A DNA stretch of 21,817 nt from Clostridiales bacterium UBA5446 (GCA_002427465.1 DIRC01000010.1:37720-59536), one strand, 5' to 3'; positions 15,381 to 21,802 are shown, counted from the first letter of the stretch. Notes: a model not told the origin generated them from the letters alone. Numbers and translations are program-made.

Positions 15381-16832
15381 TCATGGCCTGCAAACATCTT
15401 CCGGCCCCTCTGAAGGAAGCCAAACGGTAATATTGGTGCCCTTGCCTTCGCGGCTTTCCAGCTCCATCCTTCCGCCGTGCCGGGCAACGATTTCCTTTGC
15501 AATGGACAGGCCCAGCCCCGTTCCCCCGGACTCGCGGCTGCGCGCCTTGTCCACCCTGTAAAACCTGTCAAAAACCTTTGTTACATCTTCCTTGGGAATG
15601 CCGATGCCGTTATCCCGCACGGAGCACCAGACTTCGCCGTTTTTTGCCCCTGCGGTCATACGCATCTTTCCGCCGTCTTTCGTGTATTTCACCGCGTTGG
15701 ATACCATGTTCAGCAGAACCTGCTCAATGCGCGCCCTGTCTCCGAGAATATCGGGGATCGGCGTCCGAAATTCCAGGACAAAGTCGTGCTTATGGCTCTG
15801 AGCTTCCATAACGGTCGCGTTATACACGTCCCGCACCGATTTCTCAAAACTGAATCTTTCGAACACAAACGAGATGCTGCCCGCGTCAAACCGGGATAGG
15901 GTCAGAAGATCCTGAACAATTTTCGCCATACGGTCCGATTCGTTTAGGATGACTTCAAGAAATTTCTGCCGGGTCACGTCAGGGATTTCCGTATCCTCCC
16001 CCAAGGTTTCCGCATAGCTTCTGATGCTGGTGATCGGCGTGCGAAGCTCGTGGGATACGTTGGCGACGAATTCCCGGCGCATCTGTTCGGATTTTGTCAG
16101 ATCATCCAGCGTATCTTCCAGCCGCCCCGCCATGTCGTTAAATGTCTGGGTCAGGATACCGATCTCATCCTTGGAGTGATTCTCCAGCTTTTCCGAAAAA
16201 TCTCCGCCGGCAACCTTTTTTGCCGCCATCGTCAGATCCTGTATGGGCGCGATCATGGTCTTGGCCAGAAGCAGGCTTAAAAGAACTGATATGATCAGAC
16301 CCACCACCAGCGCCTGAATAATGATCCGGAAAAGCTGATCGTTAAGGCTCTGCGCGGTTTCCTTATTGTCCATAATATAAATGATATAACTTCCGCTCTC
16401 GCCGGATACCGGCAGGGCAACATCCATATAGGCCGCGCCGGGGTCGCTGACATAGCCCTCCTTTCCGCCAATGGCGGTCACAATGTTTGGGGTGATCTCC
16501 AGTCCGTTCCCTTCGGCGGCGCTTCCCGTGAGATACGCCCCAGATCCCCCGTCAAGAATATAATAGTTCCGTGTGCCGGAATCGATGCCGAGTTTACCGG
16601 AATACCCCCTGATGATATCGGCCATATGGGCCGCCGCATTCTCGGAGTTCGCGGCGACGCGCAGGTCGTCCGCCAGCTGACGGCTGGAAAATACCTCCTG
16701 CATTTGGTTATAAAACTCATTCAGATAGAAGCTTCTTACCCCGCGCGTAAGAAATACGCCCACCACCGCCATAAGGGAAATGATGATAATGAGGATTATA
16801 ATCACAAGCTTTGTGTATAGGCTGCGGTTCAT
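15381..16832 (-). CDS. walK: Sensor histidine kinase WalK-like
   Basis: 483 residues. Order: membrane helix (about 8-28), extracytoplasmic sensor loop (29-167), second helix (168-190), HAMP (about 190-243), HisKA with FVANVSHELRTPITS (phosphoacceptor H261), and HATPase with NMVSNAVKYT, DNGIGIP and GTGLGLSIAKEI. WalK phosphorylates WalR to match wall hydrolase activity to growth. Bacillus WalK is about 610 residues with a PAS domain between HAMP and HisKA; here HAMP runs almost straight into the H-box, so the intracellular PAS sensor is missing. The start at 16832 has GAGGTGG just upstream and follows walR by nine bases. Confidence 0.9.
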   Translation of the reverse strand: MNRSLYTKLVIIILIIIISLMAVVGVFLTRGVRSFYLNEFYNQMQEVFSSRQLADDLRVAANSENAAAHMADIIRGYSGKLGIDSGTRNYYILDGGSGAYLTGSAAEGNGLEITPNIVTAIGGKEGYVSDPGAAYMDVALPVSGESGSYIIYIMDNKETAQSLNDQLFRIIIQALVVGLIISVLLSLLLAKTMIAPIQDLTMAAKKVAGGDFSEKLENHSKDEIGILTQTFNDMAGRLEDTLDDLTKSEQMRREFVANVSHELRTPITSIRSYAETLGEDTEIPDVTRQKFLEVILNESDRMAKIVQDLLTLSRFDAGSISFVFERFSFEKSVRDVYNATVMEAQSHKHDFVLEFRTPIPDILGDRARIEQVLLNMVSNAVKYTKDGGKMRMTAGAKNGEVWCSVRDNGIGIPKEDVTKVFDRFYRVDKARSRESGGTGLGLSIAKEIVARHGGRMELESREGKGTNITVWLPSEGPEDVCRP

Positions 16833-16841
16833 CCTGCCACC

Positions 16842-17534
16842 TCAGTCGGCAAAATAGTATCCCACGCCCCGTTTTGTAATGACATATTCGGGGTCGGAGG
16901 GATTGCTCTCCAGCTTTTCCCGGAGCCGCCGCACCGCCACATCCACGGCGCGCAGGTCCCCGAAATAATCATACTGCCAGACCTCCGTCATCAGCTTTTC
17001 CCGGGATATAACCTTGCCGGGGTTCTCGGCCAGATATCTGATCAGCTCATACTCACGCTGGGTCAGTTCCAGGGCCTTTCCGCCCTTATAGACCGCCCGC
17101 CGCTCCCGGTCGATCACCAGATCCCTGATCCGGAACCGGTCGCCCGTTTCCTCAGCCGGAGGGGGTGACATTGAGGCCGCCCGGCGCATATTAGACCGGA
17201 CCCGTGCAACTACCTCCCGCATTGAAAAAGGCTTCGTAATGTAATCATCCGCACCCAACTCAAGGCCGAACACCTTATCCGTTTCTTCTTCTCTGGCGGT
17301 TATCATAATAATAGGGACATTATTGCCCTCGTCCCTTAGCGTCCTGCAAACCTCAAATCCGTCCATCTCCGGAAGCATCACATCCAGAAGGATAAGATCC
17401 GGGTCGCTTTCCCTGGCAAGCCTCAGCCCCTCGGCTCCGTCAAACGCCGAGCTTGCGTCAAAACCGTTTTTTTCTAAATTATATTTTAAGATATCGACGA
17501 TCGCGCGCTCGTCGTCCACAATCAGCACTTTCAT
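16842..17534 (-). CDS. walR: Response regulator WalR-like (OmpR/PhoB family)
   Basis: 230 residues. Receiver domain with the acidic pair D7/D8, phosphoacceptor D51 (LLDVMLPEMDGFEV), T79 and K101 (YITKPF). The C-terminal winged helix covers about 130-228 and includes ELTQREYELIRYLAENPGKVISREKL and the recognition segment VDVAVRRLREKLE. WalR controls autolysin and wall-metabolism genes. The D/E-rich order, the adjacent walK, yycH, yycI and walJ, and the high similarity to YycF support the name over a generic PhoB-like regulator. It starts one base after the NUDIX gene stop, so the two are co-translated. Confidence 0.92.
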   Translation of the reverse strand: MKVLIVDDERAIVDILKYNLEKNGFDASSAFDGAEGLRLARESDPDLILLDVMLPEMDGFEVCRTLRDEGNNVPIIMITAREEETDKVFGLELGADDYITKPFSMREVVARVRSNMRRAASMSPPPAEETGDRFRIRDLVIDRERRAVYKGGKALELTQREYELIRYLAENPGKVISREKLMTEVWQYDYFGDLRAVDVAVRRLREKLESNPSDPEYVITKRGVGYYFAD

Positions 17535-17535
17535 C

Positions 17536-18081
17536 CTAGCGCCTCGCCTCCAGATATTTTCTTGCCTTCAGCACGGCGATAATGGTCTTCCCGTCATCAA
17601 CTTCCCCGGACATGACCATATCCGTCAGCTCATCCAGACTGTGCTTTTCCACACTCAGGAACTCATCATTGTCCGGATGCATCTCCCCGGTATGAAGCCC
17701 CAGTGCAATATAGATGTGCAGCACCTCTGTCAAAAACCCCGGCGACGTGCAGCAGGGGCCAAGATAGATAAGCTCGTCCGCGGTAAGCCCCGTTTCCTCC
17801 GAAAGCTCCCTAATCGCGCATTGCCGGTGATTTTCCCCCTTCTCAAGCTTGCCGGCCGGTACTTCCAGCATCTCGCGGCCAAAAGGATAACGAAACTGGC
17901 GAACACACCAAACCGTTCCGTCCTCCGCCACCGGTATGATCGCAACCCCGCCGGGGTGCTCAACTACTTCCCTGCCCACAATTTTCCCGTTTATCAGCTC
18001 GGCCCGATCTCGCCGAACAGTCACGATGGCACCGTGATACATCGTTTGGCCGTCTATTTTTCTTTCAATATATGTCATCAT
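17536..18081 (-). CDS. NUDIX hydrolase, ADP-ribose pyrophosphatase type
   Basis: 181 residues. The NUDIX box is complete from G77 to L99: G, five residues, E83, seven residues, then RELSEETGL. The residue pattern around it (VRQFRYPFGREMLEVPAGKLEKGE and a later CTSPGF segment) is that of ADP-ribose pyrophosphatases (NudF-like), which cleave ADP-ribose to AMP and ribose 5-phosphate. The exact substrate cannot be read. Two ATG codons in tandem open the gene; GGTGAC upstream is a modest ribosome site. It is the first gene of the walRK operon here, one base before walR, which is not the Bacillus arrangement. Confidence 0.9.
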   Translation of the reverse strand: MMTYIERKIDGQTMYHGAIVTVRRDRAELINGKIVGREVVEHPGGVAIIPVAEDGTVWCVRQFRYPFGREMLEVPAGKLEKGENHRQCAIRELSEETGLTADELIYLGPCCTSPGFLTEVLHIYIALGLHTGEMHPDNDEFLSVEKHSLDELTDMVMSGEVDDGKTIIAVLKARKYLEARR

Positions 18082-18120
18082 ATGTCACCGATTATGCCCC
18101 CGCGTGATGTTTCAGTGGTT

Positions 18121-18149
18121 TTTATCAATATACTTTACCATATATTCAA
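18121..18149 (-). promoter_or_regulatory. Candidate promoter of the NUDIX-walRK operon
   Basis: TTGAAT (18149-18144), 17 bases, then GATAAA (18126-18121), about 40 bases before the NUDIX start. It fits a sigma-A promoter reasonably (4 of 6 matches at -10). No clear WalR box (two TGTWAH repeats) is present. Confidence 0.5.
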
Positions 18150-18171
18150 CTGCTTTTCCAGTATTTTTGCC

Positions 18172-18200
18172 TTGACTGTGAAATATATTTGGCCGAGAAT
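18172..18200 (+). promoter_or_regulatory. Candidate promoter of the small plus-strand gene
   Basis: TTGACT (18172-18177), 17 bases, then GAGAAT (18195-18200; 4 of 6 matches). Its -35 lies 22 bases from the -35 of the divergent NUDIX promoter, so both polymerases would compete for the same short stretch. Confidence 0.5.
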
Positions 18201-18211
18201 TGATAGGAACA

Positions 18212-18237
18212 TCAGCGGCGCCTCGAAGCGTCGCTGA
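18212..18237 (+). other. 5'-end hairpin in the leader of the small gene
   Basis: TCAGCGGCGC (18212-18221) pairs with GCGTCGCTGA (18228-18237), ten pairs with one G-T, around a six-base loop CTCGAA. With the predicted start near 18207 it would be at the very 5' end of the mRNA, 16 bases before the AGGAGG. No T run follows, so it is more like a stabiliser or a protein site than a terminator. Confidence 0.5.
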
Positions 18238-18253
18238 ACCGATAACATCTCTC

Positions 18254-18259
18254 AGGAGG
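18254..18259 (+). promoter_or_regulatory. Ribosome binding site that favours a TTG start
   Basis: AGGAGG ends two bases before ATG 18262, too close for normal initiation, and eight bases before in-frame TTG 18268, which is normal. Confidence 0.65.
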
Positions 18260-18267
18260 TAATGAAA

Positions 18268-18513
18268 TTGGATATTCAGACGATCAGCCGCGAATGTGTG
18301 GCAATATGCGTACATAGGCGCCCCTGCCCCAGCCCGGAGGACGCGGCTTCCCTGATACGCGGCGCACTCAAAAATCGCGGCATGGACGCCTGGCCCCGGA
18401 TGGAAATCGATCTTTTCCCGGCCGGCGCCGACACGCTCATTGTCGCACGCCCCGCCGCGGAAATGATCATCACCGTCGCTGAATATGCGCTGCCCTTTCT
18501 CTACGAAAATTAA
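18268..18513 (+). CDS. Unrecognised 81-residue protein upstream of smpB
   Basis: I do not recognise this family. The protein starts MDIQTISRECVAICVHRRPC and has no clear membrane helix or signal peptide. Two cysteines lie near the start. A proline/glutamate turn (PSPEDAASLIRGALKNRG) leads into a likely helix, then EIDLFPAGADTLIVARPA and a hydrophobic strand/helix (EMIITVAEYALPFLYEN) at the end. Its length, codon use like its neighbours, a strong AGGAGG and a candidate promoter support a real gene. TTG 18268 is chosen over ATG 18262 on ribosome-site spacing. It is 68 bases upstream of smpB and may share its transcript. Confidence 0.65.
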   Translation: MDIQTISRECVAICVHRRPCPSPEDAASLIRGALKNRGMDAWPRMEIDLFPAGADTLIVARPAAEMIITVAEYALPFLYEN

Positions 18514-18533
18514 TAATTTTCTGTATCTTTCTC

Positions 18534-18562
18534 TTGACAAATGTGTTAAACTGTCTTTGCAC
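18534..18562 (+). promoter_or_regulatory. Possible smpB promoter (ambiguous)
   Basis: A perfect -35 TTGACA (18534-18539) has only poor -10 matches at 16 to 18 bases. An extended -10 (TGTTAAACT, hexamer TAAACT at 18547-18552) has a better fit but a weak -35. One of these may drive smpB; the sequence does not decide. Confidence 0.35.
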
Positions 18563-18581
18563 TGTCAAGGAGGTGTAAGCG

Positions 18582-19052
18582 ATGTCGCCCAAGGGGCAGG
18601 GGATAAAACAAATTGCCTCGAACCGCAAGGCGTTTCATGACTATTTCGTGCTTGACCGCTATGAGGCCGGCATCGAACTTTTCGGCACGGAGGTCAAGTC
18701 CATACGCGCCGGCACCGTTAACTTGAAGGATTCTTACTGCGCGTTTAAAAACGGAGAGCTTTTTACCAGAGGCATGCATATAAGCCCTTATGAAAAGGGC
18801 AATATCTATAACCGGGACCCACTGAGGGCGCGCAGGCTGCTGATGCACAAACGCGAAATTCAGAAGCTTAACGCCCGCGTTATGCAGGACGGCATGGCCC
18901 TTCTTCCGCTGTCCCTGTATCTTAAGGACGGGCTGGTCAAGGTAGAGCTGGGCCTGTGTAAGGGCAAGAAGATCCACGATAAGCGCGACGCGGAATCCGA
19001 ACGGCAGGCAAAACGCGATATTGAGAGAACACTGAAGGAGAGAAAAGACTGA
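18582..19052 (+). CDS. smpB: SsrA-binding protein SmpB
   Basis: 156 residues. SmpB binds the tRNA-like end of tmRNA and places it in the A site of stalled ribosomes for trans-translation. The OB-barrel signatures are present: RKAFHDYFVLDRYEAGIEL, GTEVKSIRAG, NLKDSYC, and the C-terminal LCKGKKIHDKRDAESER with the basic tail RDIERTLKERKD that reads the empty mRNA channel. AAGGAGGTG lies six bases before the ATG. Its stop overlaps the cyclophilin start by one base (TGATG), and ssrA, its RNA partner, follows 555 bases after the smpB stop. Confidence 0.97.
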   Translation: MSPKGQGIKQIASNRKAFHDYFVLDRYEAGIELFGTEVKSIRAGTVNLKDSYCAFKNGELFTRGMHISPYEKGNIYNRDPLRARRLLMHKREIQKLNARVMQDGMALLPLSLYLKDGLVKVELGLCKGKKIHDKRDAESERQAKRDIERTLKERKD

Positions 19053-19570
19053 TGGCAAATCCGATAGTGACAATAGAAATGCAGGATGGCGGCATAATCA
19101 AAGCCGAGCTTTACCCCGATATTGCCCCGAATACGGTGAACAATTTTCTCCACCTGGTGGGCAAGGGTTTTTATGACGGCGTGTGCTTCCACCGTATTAT
19201 TCCCGGCTTCATGATTCAGGGCGGAGACCCCACGGGAACCGGAATGGGCGGGCCCGGTTATTCAATCAAAGGTGAATTTTCTTCCAACCGCTTTGCAAAC
19301 AATTTGAAGCACGACAGCGGCGTTTTATCCATGGCGCGGTCCAACCGCCCCGACTCCGCGGGCAGCCAATTTTTCATTATGCACGAAAAATCTCCCCATT
19401 TGGACGGAGACTACGCAGCTTTCGGCAAGGTGATCGAAGGCCTCGCGGTGGTTGACAAGATTGCGAACAGCCCCCGCGACTACAGCGACAGACCCCATAC
19501 GCCTCAAATCATGAAAAAAGTCACGGCCGAGACCTTCGGTGTTGATTATCCCGAACCTGTCAAGGTTTGA
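19052..19570 (+). CDS. Peptidyl-prolyl cis-trans isomerase, cyclophilin type
   Basis: 172 residues, no signal peptide, so cytoplasmic. Cyclophilins speed proline isomerisation during folding. The active-site block FHRIIPGFMIQGGDPTGTG gives R48, F53 and Q56, and MARSNRPDSAGSQFFI is the second conserved segment. It lies between smpB and ssrA and overlaps smpB by one base, so its translation is tied to smpB. A role in trans-translation is not known; the linkage suggests only co-expression. It is close to bacterial PpiB proteins, but orthology is not proven. Confidence 0.95.
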   Translation: MANPIVTIEMQDGGIIKAELYPDIAPNTVNNFLHLVGKGFYDGVCFHRIIPGFMIQGGDPTGTGMGGPGYSIKGEFSSNRFANNLKHDSGVLSMARSNRPDSAGSQFFIMHEKSPHLDGDYAAFGKVIEGLAVVDKIANSPRDYSDRPHTPQIMKKVTAETFGVDYPEPVKV

Positions 19571-19580
19571 TTTCAGCTCC

Positions 19581-19600
19581 CCGCCCTGGAACCAGGGCGG
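19581..19600 (+). other. Hairpin just upstream of mature tmRNA
   Basis: CCGCCCTGG and CCAGGGCGG form nine pairs around AA (or eight pairs around GAAC). It ends six bases before the mature tmRNA 5' end, and no T run follows. It may be a processing or protection element of the precursor; it does not look like a terminator. Confidence 0.5.
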
Positions 19601-19606
19601 ATATAT

Positions 19607-19953
19607 GGGGCCGTACCGGTTTCGACGGGGATAAGGAAATCGGAATAGCGGGCAGATGCGCCTACCATCTCAAAAATGGGCACTTATAAATTAAAGAACA
19701 ACAACGAAACTGTTCTTCTCGCTGCTTAAGCAGTGAGCGTCGCCTCCGGAGGGGCCGCGGGCCGGAAGGCGGCGTCGATTAGCGGCGTCCGTGAGCGCGC
19801 AAAGCTTTGAGCGCGCCATGAATAATGAAGCTACCAAGCCGTTGAGCATGAAGGCTTGCGCCTCGGCAAGGGAATGTAAATAACCTTCTGCGCCCGGAGA
19901 AGTTCCGGTGGATGTATTTTCGGACAGGGGTTCAATTCCCCTCGGCTCCACCA
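19607..19953 (+). ncRNA. ssrA: Transfer-messenger RNA (tmRNA, ssrA)
   Basis: 347 bases. The 5' part GGGGCCGTACCGGTTTCGAC and the 3' part GGTTCAATTCCCCTCGGCTC plus CACCA are the classic tmRNA ends. The acceptor stem pairs GGGGCCG (19607-19613) with CGGCTCC (19943-19949); A19950 is the discriminator and CCA is encoded (19951-19953). The T arm is AGGGG/CCCCT. The tag frame reads AAC AAC AAC GAA ACT GTT CTT CTC GCT GCT TAA (19697-19729), giving NNNETVLLAA, with a possible preceding AAG (K); the resume codon is not certain. The tag ends LLAA rather than the common ALAA. No promoter is visible just upstream. Confidence 0.97.
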
Positions 19954-19964
19954 AAAAATGGAGG

Positions 19965-19999
19965 CCCCGCAGTCATTGAGATTGCGGGGTTTCTTGCTA
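19965..19999 (+). terminator. Terminator after ssrA
   Basis: CCCCGCA (19965-19971) pairs with TGCGGGG (19983-19989) around an 11-base loop, followed by TTTCTTGCT. It lies 12 bases after the encoded CCA and is well placed to end the ssrA transcript. Confidence 0.75.
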
Positions 20000-20078
20000 T
20001 ATCTCTTGATTTATCAATGGTTACTGGGTTTTTACGTTGACAACAAATGGCGCTGCCTCCTCCATTATCCAAGACACA

Positions 20079-20129
20079 AAAATGCTTTATAAAGACCAAA
20101 AATGCTAATGAAAATGCTAACGAAAATGG
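20079..20129. repeat. Short direct repeats AAAATGCT(AAYG)
   Basis: AAAATGCT occurs at 20079, 20099 and 20111, and AAAATGGC at 20123; the last three are in 12-base steps (AAAATGCTAATG, AAAATGCTAACG). They lie about 130-170 bases beyond the tmRNA end. Such repeats next to a tRNA-like end can be arm-type binding sites of an integrase; this is inference. Confidence 0.5.
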
Positions 20130-20153
20130 CCGGGGGGATTGTCGCCCCCGGCC
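20128..20153. terminator. Strong GC-rich hairpin, possibly a bidirectional terminator
   Basis: GGCCGGGGG (20128-20136) and CCCCCGGCC (20145-20153) form nine pairs around an eight-base loop. On the plus strand TTTGCC follows; on the minus strand ATTTTCG follows. Both T runs are short, so the terminator role is tentative. Confidence 0.4.
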
Positions 20154-20234
20154 TTTGCCTATCCCCGCCGGTGGCTTGTTTTTTCTCCTGGAATCCTTCC
20201 AGCTTCTGCTCCTCATTGATTGCAATGTTTGCAT

Positions 20235-20272
20235 AAAAAGAGCGCCCTCCCTCATTTACTGGAAAGGCGCTC
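20235..20272 (-). terminator. Rho-independent terminator of the lipoprotein gene
   Basis: Read on the minus strand, GAGCGCCTTTCC pairs with GGGAGGGCGCTC (12 pairs with two G-T) around a nine-base loop, followed directly by TTTTTATG. It lies 54 bases after the lipoprotein stop. A second GGCGCTC copy (20276-20282) next to the stem could pair alternatively. Confidence 0.85.
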
Positions 20273-20326
20273 AGGGGCGCTCGACAATTGCTATGATAAT
20301 CAAGCATCTACTCAACAATTTTACAA

Positions 20327-21328
20327 TTAGTCCAGTTGCCTGTATGCATCATCAAACGCATTAAAATATTGGTTGTACAGGCCGGTATCAAGCTCGTCAC
20401 CCGTTACTTCTGTTCCGCGAGATTGCACTTCAGTATATAAAACATCAACCTGCTCGGACAGTTTAGACCAGACAGATGCAATCTCGCTGTATTTCTCAGG
20501 AAGATCACTTATGTAAACGTCATATTCACTTTTCTTTTCTATTGCCTTTTCTAACTGTTCAAGGGAAAATTCGGCATCCATGCTTTGCCCAATCGAACTT
20601 TTACCGGTACTATAATACCACGACATATCACAAAATCCATCATTCCAGATATCGCTCACCAGCCAATTTCTGATCTCAAAAAGCTTTTCTTCCGGAGTTT
20701 GTTCCACTACGCTGCCGCTATTATCAGAACCGGGACTTCCCTCAAACGCCTCATTTATAGCATCGGCAAAAGAGCTTATGCCACCCAGCATTGCGTCAGC
20801 CGCCGCATCATTCCCACTATCAATTACCCACACATCATCTTTCAGTGTCAATGCCACTTTTACAGTATTCGTTATTTGCGGGTTGTCTGGACGCGCCAAT
20901 AACTCTATTAATGTATCAGAAAAAAGTTTATCCGAATCCTCATCGCTCATTTGTTCCGATTCAGGCTTAAAGGCTTCGGCAAGCAATGTTGGGAAAACCT
21001 CCGCAACAACGTCAGTCATGACTTTTCCCATATCTGTATTGGTGATTTTAACATCAACAACTGCCGCGCCGTCATTTTCCTCCGACCCCATGATTTCATA
21101 GATAATCCCACCTAAGATTGCCTTTAACGCTTCCTCATCCATTTCGTCACCGGACTCAGCCCCAATATTCTCATTTCCCCAGTATTTACGCACTTTTGCA
21201 GCGTCACAGGCTTTGATGGCTTCAATGGCATCTTTCACTACCATTTCAGCAGATTCTCTTTTGTTTCCGCACCCCGTCAGGCTGACCCCAATGCATACTA
21301 TCAATAGGGCCGCAAACACCCGCTTCAT
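20327..21328 (-). CDS. Secreted lipoprotein of unknown function
   Basis: 333 residues. A signal peptide ends in the lipobox LTGC (C20), so the protein should be lipid-anchored outside the membrane. Residues 25-170 begin ESAEMVVKDAIEAIKACDAAKVRKYW, the opening seen in DUF4878/DUF5105-like (NTF2-like) lipoproteins of Clostridia; the rest is acidic with a serine-rich linker (GSPGSDNSGS) and a helical C-terminal part rich in Y, E and S. Function unknown. GGGGGG lies eight bases before ATG 21328, and it has its own promoter and terminator, so it is a single-gene unit. The base composition looks more AT-rich than the genes left of ssrA. Confidence 0.85.
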   Translation of the reverse strand: MKRVFAALLIVCIGVSLTGCGNKRESAEMVVKDAIEAIKACDAAKVRKYWGNENIGAESGDEMDEEALKAILGGIIYEIMGSEENDGAAVVDVKITNTDMGKVMTDVVAEVFPTLLAEAFKPESEQMSDEDSDKLFSDTLIELLARPDNPQITNTVKVALTLKDDVWVIDSGNDAAADAMLGGISSFADAINEAFEGSPGSDNSGSVVEQTPEEKLFEIRNWLVSDIWNDGFCDMSWYYSTGKSSIGQSMDAEFSLEQLEKAIEKKSEYDVYISDLPEKYSEIASVWSKLSEQVDVLYTEVQSRGTEVTGDELDTGLYNQYFNAFDDAYRQLD

Positions 21329-21359
21329 TTTATCTACCCCCCTAAAAGCCCTTAACCAA

Positions 21360-21388
21360 TTTATACCATATCACCCTATTTATTGCAA
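21360..21388 (-). promoter_or_regulatory. Promoter of the lipoprotein gene
   Basis: TTGCAA (21388-21383), exactly 17 bases, then TATAAA (21365-21360), about 30 bases before the ATG. It is the best sigma-A match in the window. Confidence 0.75.
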
Positions 21389-21415
21389 GTTAAAGGCTTT
21401 TTGTTTTGCGAGGTA

Positions 21416-21556
21416 TTATCGCATCCGTGATTTAGCCAATGCGGTTTCAACGCCCATTCCACGCCGCATACGCTGCCGAAAGCCGCTCTGGCTTAGATTA
21501 ATCCGCTTTGGCCATTGTTGAACCGTATGAGAAACACCGCTAATCTCAATGGCCGC
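21416..21556 (-). pseudogene. Fragment resembling the DNA-binding tail of phage-type proteins
   Basis: About 46 residues ending in a stop: IEISGVSHTVQQWPKRINLS followed by QSGFRQRMRRGMGVETALAK. This follows a pattern often seen in phage and integrative-element proteins (I.I.G.S.T..QW........SGFRQR...GM..E.AL), thought to be a small helix-turn-helix. The 34 codons before it in the open frame (from 21658) do not look related and no ribosome site is evident, so it is read as a broken remnant. The resemblance is from memory of the motif and is not proof. Confidence 0.4.
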
Positions 21557-21658
21557 GTTTGTATGGATACCCCTCGTGAGGTGAAAATTTTTTATAAGCG
21601 GCGTTACTATTGCTATTGTTGCAACGACGCTTATATAATAGACGTAGTATTTGGACAT

Positions 21659-21802
21659 ATGGGCGGACTAGATAATATTGCTATTATTTTTCTTATCTGT
21701 TTTGCTGGCGGCGCATTGCCTTCATTAATTTTTTAGGAAGTCTTTTATCTTGTTAATAGAAAAAGGCAAAAGCAATCATACGAAAAGTATAATGAGGAAT
21801 AA
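21659..21802 (+). pseudogene. Small single-helix membrane ORF interrupted by an amber codon
   Basis: ATG 21659 opens MGGLDNIAIIFLICFAGG and reaches TAG at 21734-21736. The same frame then continues for 21 codons (EVFYLVNRKRQKQ, then SYEKYNEE) to TAA 21800. Together this makes one membrane helix followed by a positively charged cytoplasmic tail, a common small membrane protein layout. The stop may be a nonsense mutation, or the agreement may be chance. No strong ribosome binding site is visible before the ATG. AGGAG at 21805-21809 hints at another gene starting just past the window. Confidence 0.3.

Larger units (their letters stand above)
19990..20326. other. Gene-free stretch after tmRNA
   Basis: Between the ssrA terminator and the lipoprotein stop I see no credible gene. 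It holds the short direct repeats, the GC hairpin, and the minus-strand terminator of the lipoprotein gene. An 80-codon minus-strand frame (20065-20307) lacks a recognisable domain and is made partly of the repeats; it could be a decayed tail of an integrase-like gene, but I cannot show that. Confidence 0.5.

Noticed and set aside
19581..19600. Terminator between cyclophilin and ssrA
   Set aside because: The hairpin is strong but followed by ATATATGGGG with no T run, so termination is unlikely.
19691..20255. Minus-strand frames across ssrA and the following gap (19691-19954, 19932-20255)
   Set aside because: The first is antisense to tmRNA; the second has no domain and crosses the terminator.
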